64,000 bases of DNA. It comes from Gracilaria domingensis (taxonomy: Eukaryota > Rhodophyta > Florideophyceae > Gracilariales > Gracilariaceae). A model generated the notes under the pieces. The model was not told the DNA's origin, searched no databases, and worked only from the letters and a program-made list of their open reading frames with translations. Shown here in pieces: positions 56,501 through 64,000 of this stretch. The number at the start of each line of letters is the position of its first letter. The stretch's first letter is position 1. The stretch spans positions 172,240-236,239 of the forward strand of contig VCMS01000051.1 of NCBI GenBank assembly GCA_022539475.1, given 5' to 3'. Both the position numbers and the translations under genes were made by a program.

Positions 56501-57448
56501 CAGTAACAACAACCATCCGGTACTGATTGAGGTTCACCTTTGGTACCTTCTGACGAATTCGTCTGTACGTCTTGCTCCGAGTAGGTGTCCCTTGTGTTCC
56601 AGACCGCTCGCCAGAAACACTTGAACGTGCCATTCTTGCGGACAGAAGCACAACGTCATCGTCCTGCTGCTCCGCAGTTTCTGGTGCAGTTTGGGGTACA
56701 GATGGACCAGCTCCTTGCGCGGATTGCGCATCCGCGTCTGGAAGGGGACCTTTCATGATCTCATCTTCCTCCTCTTGCACAGCCGTCCCTTGCTGAACCG
56801 TCTGTTTCGACGCAGAAGTTCCCCTTGTGTCGACGGTCTGATTCATCGCAGGAGAAGCCCTTTTCGACGCAGTGGGCTTCGTAGCGGAGGTAGACTTTGT
56901 TTGACCTGTCCGCTTCGTAGCTGGGGATGCTCTCGTCTCCATAGACCGCTTCGTAATAGACGACGGACCTGCCCGCGGAGGTGCTACTGATGCGCTACCT
57001 CTCGGTGTTGATGAACTTCGAATTGGCTCCGTGCGGCTTGTCGGCGTCATCACCTCACTCATAGCGCTCACCGTTCCTCGCTTCGACGCCGGAATGCTGG
57101 CTGCCACCGGTTCCATCATTTTCTCATCCCAAGGAGCGGCCGTCCGGAGATCCTGGATATATTGTGGAAGATCCAGGCCCTCCGCCCGGTAAGGGTAGAA
57201 CGTCTGACCGCTTCGACTGATGAGAATATTATGAACCACCACAAGACCTGGTCCAATTGCTTCCCGTGCAACTCGCGGCGTAGAACACTTCCAATTCCAT
57301 GCAACAACGCTTCCCCGACTATCACCTTTCCTTCATCCTCAATATCCATCTGCAGAGAAACCCGCATTCCACCTTGCAATAATCGAGTGCTCCGCCGAGT
57401 GCGAGGAGTCACGCTTTGCGTACGCTTTCGAACACGAGTTGGCTTCAT
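53541..57448 (-). pseudogene. ParB-dioxygenase gene, broken copy (unit B)
   Basis: Collinear with 30876-34754. Shifts occur near 57250 (GGG to GG), 55430, 55375, 55310, 54935, 54755, 54530 and others, mostly single-base losses, so no long product is possible; the best piece is the 605-codon frame 57242-55425 that holds the ParB-like domain. It preserves the C-terminal frame lost in unit A, an acidic tail ESSSDDDLPIMRLRAPRSG ending at 53541. Confidence 0.85.
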
Positions 57449-57510
57449 GTTGAACAGCTATTGCAGTGAAAGGTGTATATCAACAATACGCTCGCTCGGA
57501 CGATACAACA

Positions 57511-57617
57511 ACGGAGGCGAGCCTTTAAAGGCGACTTACGCTGGGCACCCCCGCTTTCGGCAGCTCCTCCCAGCGCACTGCCAGTCTCGTCCGTGTCCTG
57601 TCCGTGGCCGCTCGCAC
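57511..57617 (-). promoter_or_regulatory. Promoter-like arm of the terminal repeat, unit B
   Basis: Contains TTTAAA near 57523 and is the inverted counterpart of 58752-58852. It sits about 60 bp upstream of the broken ParB-dioxygenase gene start. Confidence 0.5.
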
Positions 57618-57869
57618 GCTGATTGTACGCTTTAGAGTCGTGGAGTTCGCGCAATGATGACTCACGCGAGCAATGGTCGCGTTCTCTAATCATGCTCTTC
57701 AAATGCTTTGCATAGTAGTCAAGAGTACACTCATTCACTTCCATGTACAGCCTACTCCCGCCAATACACGTGGACAGCGGCGCCAACGTACCGGCGGCCG
57801 GGTGTAGCGAAATCACTGCGCGGCGGCGTGTTTTGGGAGGTCCCGGGAAGGCACCGGAATGTGCCGATA

Positions 57870-58055
57870 TGCCCGCGGGCGGGGGGGGTCGGTCGTGTTA
57901 GGGTAGGTACCCTAACACGACCGGACCCCCCCGCCCGCGGGCATAAAATCGCACATTTTTCAAAAAATCGCCCAAAACGTGCCCGCGGGCGGGGGGGGGT
58001 CGGTCGTGTTAGGGTACCTACCCTAACACGACCGACCCCCCCCGCCCGCGGGCAC
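57870..58055. repeat. Pair of GC-rich palindromes, unit B right end
   Basis: 57870-57942 and 57979-58055, nearly perfect, with GTTAGGGTA/TACCCTAAC inner arms and CCCGCGGGCGGGGGG outer arms. Confidence 0.88.
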
Positions 58056-58336
58056 GTTCTGGCCACATTCTGGCACCCTCCGGAGACCTCCCAAAACACT
58101 CCTCCCGGCACTTCCTGTACCCACTGCGTCACCTTAGTGCACCATCCCGTCATCTTAACCCTCCAGACACTCCCTAATTTCCGGGATGGTGCACTGAGGT
58201 GACCATCCCGTCTTCTCCACCCTCCAGACACTCCCTAATTTCCGGGATGGTTCACTGAGGTGACGCAGTGGGTACAAGAAGTGCCGGGAGGAGTGTTTTG
58301 GGAGGTCTCCGGAGGGTGCAAAAAATCGTCGAAAAC

Positions 58337-58521
58337 GTGCCCGCGGGCGGGGGGGTCCGGTCGTGTTAGGGTAGGTACCCTAACACGACTGGACCCCCCC
58401 GCCCGCGGGCACATTTTGGACGATTTTTTGAAAAATGTGCGATTTTATGCCCGCGGGCGGGGGGTCCGGTCGTGTTAGGGTACCTACCCTAACACGACCG
58501 GACCCCCCCGCCCGCGGGCAC
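58337..58521. repeat. Pair of GC-rich palindromes, element C left end
   Basis: 58337-58412 and 58448-58521, the same palindromes as in units A and B in mirrored context, separated by a spacer with GATTTTTTGAAAAATG. Confidence 0.88.
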
Positions 58522-58751
58522 GTTCTGGTCACATTCCGGCGCCTTCCGGAGACCTCCCAAAACACTCCTCCCGGCACTTCCGGCAGTGATTTCGCTGCAC
58601 ACGCCGTACACATATATCAAACTAGAGAAAACTAGCGCTTCACACCCACTTGATCCGCGACTTTTAGCACAATACGGGACCGTTGCAATAGCTCCGAATC
58701 GCGACGTGGCCGACACGCGACGCTATCGCTCCGACACGCGACGCTATCGCT

Positions 58752-58868
58752 CCGAGCGGACACGGACACGGACGAGACTGGCAGTGCGCTGGGAGGAGCT
58801 GCCGAAAGCGGGGGTGCCCAGCGTAAGTCGCCATTTAAAGGCTCGCCTCCGTTGTTTGCGCTGAAGCG
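58752..58868 (+). promoter_or_regulatory. Promoter-like arm of the terminal repeat, element C
   Basis: ATTTAAAGG at 58833-58841 lies about 30 bp upstream of the methyltransferase ATG (58869). The arm is inverted relative to those upstream of the ParB-dioxygenase genes. Confidence 0.5.
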
Positions 58869-61359
58869 ATGGATTCCACCGATGTTGGAGAGGAGATACA
58901 TCCTATCGACATGAGTGCTCCGCCTCCGGCGTTCCATGCATATGTCAGACTTTTCTTGGTTCTTCGCGATGCTTTGGCAAACAGCGATGGAGGCCCTGAT
59001 CGGCCACGGGACGTGGGGTTTAGAGGGTTAATAGAGTTCTGCGCCGAGAACTATAAGGATATTCCGGAGGCAAGGAAGATGTTTGAGGAGGCCACTAACT
59101 CCAAGAACCTGCAGAACTTGACACTGCAACAGCTGCGAAAGAGTGTTGTGAATAACAAACCTGTGGAACAGCGATATCTTGTAACGAAGCTTCTTGACAA
59201 GAAGGACGGGGATGAGGACCAGAGACTGCGCGATTTTTTCCTTCTCTCTATGGATATGGGTATATACCTACCGGTGCGATGCCTGGTTGGTTATTTCATG
59301 ACCAGGAGAAAGCAGGTTCTGAAGACGACAGTGTTCATCCCACCAACAGCTGTGAACCCATTTGAGGTCGTTATATACTTATCATACCTCGGCCACATAA
59401 TGGGAGAGAACGACAACATCCGAATGATGAAGAAGAAACAACCGAAAAAGAAACGAAAAGTGAACCATGCACCAGCTGTGTACATACCCACTTTTACGTC
59501 GTTCTCCAAAGACAACTGTGATCGACTGGGATTCGCTATCAGTGAGGTCGTATGGGCATGGAGTTGTTTTGCGGCTCATCTTGGATACACGAACGTTCAG
59601 CACATGGTGAAACCATACATTTACATGAATATGCAGACGTTGAAGTATACAGCGCTAGAGACACGGGAGTCTGGTTATGCCCCGCCGAGCCAGAGTACTC
59701 GATTCAACACAAAGGATGTGCCACAGAGCAGTACTAGTGGATCGGTGGAGACCTTGAGTGATGAATGCGATACAAACCTGCGAATACTGGCTAAGGAGTT
59801 TTTGACAGACCTCGAAACCATATGCACCCACGATAGCCTCTATAGCTTACGGGTTGATCAGATGAGGAACTGGATAGAGTTTTCGGAGATACGGATGGAT
59901 ACCGTATCTAGCTCTGACTCCGGTGAGTTGCCTGCTCGATTTCAGAAGTTTTCGGAGTTGCTATGGAAACCGATACAGGATATGCGTCATGCGGCAGGGT
60001 TCCATGTCGGCATTCACGCGAAACCTGATATTGAACTGACGAAAACCCCTAAAACTTCCGGTAATGCCGAACCTTCTTCGACCAAGTCTGCCCCACCCCC
60101 ACCTCGTCGAGAGTATATGAACCTCGTGAGCTCCGATAGCGACGAGTTCGAGAAGCCGGTGAATCTTGCGGAGCATGAATCTCGGGTTGCTGGTTACAAC
60201 ATCCAAAAGACTGGTATTGAGCCGCCCATGAAGGGGATATCCAGTCTCCTTCGAATGAATATGGACAAGGTGTGGAAGGGGATGAGAAAGTCACACTTTG
60301 TAGCGTACAACTGTGACATGAAGGACCTGAGGCACACACACGAAACGTTTGTGAATCAGAGTGAGATTTTATGGGGTGAGGCACAGCTTGTCCTAACAGA
60401 CCCTCCCTTTAACACTCGAAGGAAGAGGAACAAACGGAATAGTGGTCACGATGTCTTCAGTGAGGAAGACATGATCCGTACGGCTGACTTAATAAGTTCC
60501 GCGCTTCGGTCAGGTGGGCACTTCATTATATTCTGTGCCATGGCACAGTTTCATGTGTGGCACAGGATACTTTCGGAAACGGCGAGTACGAAAGATGAAG
60601 CTGGAAGCGAAGGTAAACCAGAACTCATGCCTTCGTTTAAAGTGGATGCGAATCCACTGGTGTTCATCCGGGATCGCAGTAATGTTGGAGGGAATCCACG
60701 GAAGTTTGGGATACAGCCCGTAACGGAGTACGCCGTTCATGGGGTGAAGCGTGGATTGCGACCATCGGAGGAAGCCAGTCTTACTCCATTTGAGGAGAAC
60801 AATTTCATTCCTTCCACTTTCCCGGCTAACAGGAATGTAATTGACCGGGTGCCCAAACCGAGGCGGGGGAGTGGTTGACATGGAAGGTACATGAGCCAGG
60901 TAGCTCAGTACCAGGTGGGCAGTACATAAGACCGGAGCAGAAGTCGAGGGAGTTGATGAAGGAGTTGATATGTCGCTTCACAAGACCGGGTGATCTTGTC
61001 ATGGACATGTTCGCGGGAACTTTTTCTACGGGTATGGCGTGCCTATCGCTGACAAAGCATAGGAAGTTCTTGGGGTGCGAGAAGAATAGGCCATGTTTCA
61101 GCCATGCGAAGCACCATCTAACGACTCTTATGGCCGAAGTTATTCGGGGGGGAAGAATGACATCCTGGTTGAACAGGAGGTGGTGGATGCGGCTTCAACG
61201 ACCTATGAACGGGTTCCACATCGGGACCGAGGTCGGCTTGAATGGGAGGCTCCATTTGGTTACCCCCAGTACCAAGTGATGCCTGGACATATTACTCAGT
61301 TCCTAGGAAGATACTGGAAGGACTGGGACTTTGTCGACAAGTGTGGAAGCGTACTGTAG
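58869..61359 (+). CDS. Beta-class DNA methyltransferase (adenine-type motif), two G-run frameshifts
   Basis: From ATG 58869, 669 codons are open, then the frame changes near 60869 (GGGGG run) and near 61150 (GGGGGGG run); each is repaired by one extra G. The N-terminal ~480 residues are helical with a basic patch (KKKQPKKKRKV, NLS-like) and match nothing I know. Motif IV is LVLTDPPFNTRR (Asp511-Phe514), followed by a variable region and then motif I, GDLVMDMFAGTFSTGMAC, near 60985. Order IV before I defines beta-class N4/N6 methyltransferases; DPPF favours N6-adenine over the SPP[YF] of N4-cytosine enzymes. This class is bacterial in origin and rare in eukaryotes. A SET gene follows 37 bp after the TAG at 61357. 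Confidence 0.75.
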
Positions 61360-61396
61360 ATCTTTGGGAGGGAAGTACCGAGGAGCTCTGAATCTT

Positions 61397-62002
61397 ATGG
61401 ATATGCATATGCTGTTGACTGTTGAAGCCAATCGCTATCGCTTACATATAGCATCTTCTAAGATCCGACATCCCCGTGCTGGTATGGGGGTGTTCACGGA
61501 ACATAAGATATTGGCTGGGGAAACTATCTGTCATTTCTATGGAACTTTGGTATACACGGATCTGACGAACCGGAAGGAAAGACACTTAACGTATGGAAGT
61601 GGCTGTCTCGGAGCAACTCCAGTGCGGTACAAGTTGTTTTCTATGATGGTCACTGTGACTGGTACGGAGTTTCTGCACCTGAGGAACAGACCAGGACAGG
61701 CTCAGGATAGAAAGGAGAGCGAAGTCTACATTGTCCCGGCGCCTTTTTGTATCGGGGGCTACATTAACGACGCCGGATATCATGCCGGGGATCCCGATTT
61801 ATCGGAGCCCCGGTCAAACAGGACTCGAAGTGCCAATGTGCAGGTGGTGGAAGCGAAGTCCGTGATACAGTTCAAGTCAGACCTTTCTAACTATGCTCTA
61901 CTTCGTTGTAGAGCAGTAAGAGATATTGAGAGGGGCGAAGAGTTGTATTTCGACTACGGAGAGCAGTACGCCTGGGACTGGGCTCTGACATTGGAGCAAT
62001 AG
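61397..62002 (+). CDS. SET-domain protein
   Basis: 201 residues from the first ATG in frame (61397); the frame is open back to about 61304. SET landmarks: HPRAGMGVFTEHKILAGETI (the GxGxxA-like entry strand), CHFYGTLVYTDL, GGYINDAGYH in place of the usual NHSC segment, a basic strand NVQVVEAKSVIQF, then LLRCRAVRDIERGEELYFDYGEQY, which fits the ERGEEL-DYG end. SET enzymes methylate protein lysines, often histones. The pre- and post-SET zinc clusters are absent, as in small viral or mobile-element SET proteins, and the altered NHS motif makes activity uncertain. It sits directly behind the methyltransferase gene on the same strand and may be co-expressed or part of a fusion whose frame is lost. 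Confidence 0.7.
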   Translation: MDMHMLLTVEANRYRLHIASSKIRHPRAGMGVFTEHKILAGETICHFYGTLVYTDLTNRKERHLTYGSGCLGATPVRYKLFSMMVTVTGTEFLHLRNRPGQAQDRKESEVYIVPAPFCIGGYINDAGYHAGDPDLSEPRSNRTRSANVQVVEAKSVIQFKSDLSNYALLRCRAVRDIERGEELYFDYGEQYAWDWALTLEQ

Positions 62003-62250
62003 ATGAGTTCAGTAGCGAATAGAAAGTAAATATGCTTGTGAGTGTTGCAGCTGCCTGCAATACGCGTTGTTGTACATGTACACTGGAGCTCTTCATCTGT
62101 AACGGCGATATTTGCGACCCATTGGGCACCTCAAATTCCTAAAAAGCAGGAACTGCGGAGTCTCCCGGAATATCTGAACCATGCACCCCCCCCCCACCCC
62201 CTCCCCCCCTCCCCAACAATTTCGTTTCATTACCCTGTTTATCTCCACAC
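62003..62250. other. Spacer between SET and coiled-coil genes
   Basis: No gene; contains a C-rich run (62180-62210). Likely carries the SET gene 3' end and promoter of the next gene. Confidence 0.4.
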
Positions 62251-64000
62251 ATGGGTATAACGCCGAGAAAGCGAAATAGTACGCAGCGGAACAAGAGTGG
62301 ACAGAAGAAGAGAAGAGCATCGGATGATACGAATCAGGCTACAAGCACCGCACTTCCTAAACGGAAGTCGTCCTCGACGAAGGAGAGAGTCAGTGGGCGT
62401 CCTTCTACAGGACTCTCTCGCCCATCTCGCAGCGGAGCGTCTTCCGGGATTGCGTCAAGAATTCGTGGATCAGCGAACGATGTCGTGCCGTCAACTGCCG
62501 ATAATGCAAATCGTGCATCTGTCTCTGCTCCTCAAGAAGATGAGGTAACTCGGCCCAGCGGGTCAGGACAGGAGGGCATGACAACTGGAACCGAAGAGGT
62601 TCGTATGACACCAAAACCTTCATGTCCCCGGCCGATATCGAAGACCGGAGCTACTGGGGCGCGGGTTACGCCGCCCAGTGGATCTGGACAACAAGGGACA
62701 ATGACGAGAAGTCGTGAGAGTCCTAGTATATTAAGATCGTCACGTCCATCCCTCTCTTCTAGAACTGGGGCCGCTATGAATCGTATCATGCCTCGCAATG
62801 GGTCCGGACAAGGGAGAAACACAATAAGAAATCGAGAGACAACTGATAGACGAGTTACTTTTCGACCTTCCCCTCTTTCCAGAACGGGGGCCGTTGCAGC
62901 TCGTACGAGGCCCAATTCATCTGATATACCATGCCATGGAGGAGGACATACACGGGAGTTGGAGCTCGGAGCCGTGCCAAGGGTGGACACAGAACGCCTG
63001 CAGCCTCTCGTGGCTAAGGCTATGGCACATGAGGATAGTTCCGATAACGAAATAACACCGAATCCTGCGGCATTACCGGGGCCTGTCGCCGAAGAAGCTA
63101 GGGAAATAACGGAAGATATCCAAACTGGTGTGAATTCAAGCTCTATGAACAGACCTGATCTTTTAAATGAACTGAATTGCTTGAAAGAAAAGGTTAAGAC
63201 GCTACAAGAGGACTTGATGGTTCGGGGAATTCTAGTGAAGGTCGCCCAAGAGCAGAGTACGGCTTTGAAAAAGAGGCTTGAAGAGAAGGATCTAGTCATT
63301 GAAGGGCTAAGAGGGGCACTGAAACAGGAGGGAGATAGGAGTACACGTGCTGGTGAACCTGGGCAGACAGGTCGAAAGAAGCATAAAATTGAGGTGTGCG
63401 ACGAGTTTCGAGGGGTTGCTCGAGCAGTGTATCACAACATGCTGACGTGGGCAAGGAGAGAAACAAGTGAGCTATGGCTCGAAGGTGAGTCGCTCACCCG
63501 AAATTGGGGTAACCGTGCCGAGAAGGTGGAAGACGCAACTGAGAGTGGGGAAGGGCTTATTGAGCCGGAGGAAGGTGGTTCATACATGGTTCCTAAAAAC
63601 CCCGTGGAGCTCTTGGGCAGTTTTGGCATGTTCACACCGTCGGTAGAGGGGGGGCCAGATGCTTTGCTGAAGAAAATGGTTGAAAGCGAGTTGAAGGAGT
63701 TGAGCTGGGAAGGTATTAGAAAAGCATCTCTTACCGACAGGTGTATACTGGAACTTTGTGCAGATATGTGCCTTAGGCAGAGAATGCGGCAGACCATGAG
63801 TGACGTCGTGGGCGTTCGTAAGAGAAATACGAGGGATAAACTATTTCTGCTCCTGGGGTACGATCTGATTTGGAGAAGAACAAAGCTGGTAGAAGAGAAT
63901 GCTGACGAACTCACAATGCAGTTGAAGGAAGCGCAGGAGAACATACTGCGTCTTGACGAAAATGGTGTACCGAACACTTCATGGTGGAGAAAAGCCCCAT
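62251..64000 (+). CDS. Long Ser-rich and coiled-coil protein, runs off the window
   Basis: An ATG at 62251 opens a frame that stays open for 583 codons to the window end. The N-terminus is basic (MGITPRKRNSTQRNKSGQ). Residues about 120-230 hold about three repeats of ~42 residues, each with SxTGA, a P-SGSGQ-type element and RxRE. A coiled-coil-like segment follows (about 305-370: LNELNCLKEKVKTLQEDLM, LKKRLEEKDLVIEGL). The C-terminal part (370-583) is helical with ELCADMCLRQRMRQTMSD and a second coil (VEENADELTMQLKEAQEN). No catalytic motif is recognised. Third gene of the C module after the methyltransferase and SET genes; perhaps a structural or DNA-binding partner, which is inference. Confidence 0.65.
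   Translation, partial: MGITPRKRNSTQRNKSGQKKRRASDDTNQATSTALPKRKSSSTKERVSGRPSTGLSRPSRSGASSGIASRIRGSANDVVPSTADNANRASVSAPQEDEVTRPSGSGQEGMTTGTEEVRMTPKPSCPRPISKTGATGARVTPPSGSGQQGTMTRSRESPSILRSSRPSLSSRTGAAMNRIMPRNGSGQGRNTIRNRETTDRRVTFRPSPLSRTGAVAARTRPNSSDIPCHGGGHTRELELGAVPRVDTERLQPLVAKAMAHEDSSDNEITPNPAALPGPVAEEAREITEDIQTGVNSSSMNRPDLLNELNCLKEKVKTLQEDLMVRGILVKVAQEQSTALKKRLEEKDLVIEGLRGALKQEGDRSTRAGEPGQTGRKKHKIEVCDEFRGVARAVYHNMLTWARRETSELWLEGESLTRNWGNRAEKVEDATESGEGLIEPEEGGSYMVPKNPVELLGSFGMFTPSVEGGPDALLKKMVESELKELSWEGIRKASLTDRCILELCADMCLRQRMRQTMSDVVGVRKRNTRDKLFLLLGYDLIWRRTKLVEENADELTMQLKEAQENILRLDENGVPNTSWWRKAP

Larger units (their letters stand above)
47194..58139. repeat. Unit B: right copy of the ~11 kb tandem duplication
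   Basis: Begins with the same CGTCTGTGTTCTGC edge as 2272 and 24015 and ends at CACCTTAGTG (58139), facing element C. The gene order equals unit A. Unit B keeps the intact coiled-coil gene but its other genes carry many one- and two-base indels, and the 5' half of the epimerase gene (about 440 bp) is deleted near 49520. Confidence 0.85.
57480..58865. repeat. Nested inverted-repeat junction between unit B right end and element C left end
   Basis: From outside in: promoter arms (57511-57617 versus 58752-58852), GTAGCGAAATCACTG arms (57801-57816 versus 58584-58599), palindrome pairs (57870-58055 versus 58337-58521), the GGAGGAGTGTTTTGGGAGGT module and its inverse, and CACTGAGGTGACGCAGTGGG ends at 58139 and 58253. 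Between the ends lie two 61-bp direct repeats (from 58142 and 58203) with ACCCTCCAGACACTCCCTAA. A 21-bp tandem pair is at 58711-58752. Two elements abutting by their ends explain the symmetry best. Confidence 0.75.

Noticed and set aside
57752-58635. Open frames across the palindrome arrays on both strands
   Set aside because: They translate the palindromes themselves (repeated RAGGxGRVRVxTLTRP) and reflect GC-rich symmetry, not coding.
1-64000. tRNA or rRNA genes
   Set aside because: No cloverleaf or rRNA signature was noticed by eye; a covariance-model search would settle it.

Overview
The window looks like nuclear DNA of a eukaryote that is intron-poor and rich in mobile elements. It carries eukaryotic gene remnants (coatomer alpha, FkbM-type Golgi-like methyltransferase, choline-kinase-like), a chromodomain Ty3/gypsy retrotransposon, a CACTA/KDZ-type transposase relic, and several long single-exon genes. 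A red alga is my best guess from the compact single-exon genes and moderate GC, but this is inference. No rRNA, tRNA or CRISPR was seen.

Layout. 0.5-1.7 kb: broken relative of a ParB-like gene. 2.27-3.59 kb: truncated copy of a repeated coiled-coil gene module. 3.8-9.3 kb: minus-strand mosaic of gene fragments (a methyltransferase split by an inserted FkbM gene, a kinase-like pseudogene, an extracellular-protein pseudogene fused in frame to a coatomer-alpha fragment). 9.5-9.9 kb: four large GC-rich palindromes with TTAGGG-like cores. 11.1-13.2 kb: transposase relic. 14-24 kb: mostly gene-poor DNA with hairpins and short repeats.

24.0-58.1 kb: an ~11 kb unit present twice in tandem (A 24015-35439, B 47194-58139). 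Each has, left to right, a coiled-coil gene, a ribulose-phosphate epimerase relic, a ketopantoate-reductase-like gene, two HAD phosphatase-like genes and a large gene joining a ParB-like domain to a 2-oxoglutarate dioxygenase-like domain. Copy A is the better preserved; copy B is riddled with small indels. An 11.7 kb Ty3/gypsy chromovirus-type element (35445-47171, LTRs about 2% diverged, target duplication CCCAC) sits just inside the right end of unit A.

57.5-64 kb: right end of unit B faces the left end of a third element (C) through a nested inverted repeat. C carries a beta-class adenine-type DNA methyltransferase gene, a SET-domain gene and a long Ser-rich/coiled-coil gene that runs off the window. 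A and B right ends and the C left end share inverted terminal sequence, the palindrome arrays and promoter sequence. The simplest reading is one family of very large DNA elements whose left end transcribes a DNA methyltransferase/SET module and whose right end transcribes a ParB-dioxygenase, both inward from promoters in the terminal repeats. This chromatin/DNA-modification toolkit with metabolic cargo is the most interesting content of the window. The link between C and A/B as one element is inference; no single complete copy lies in the window.
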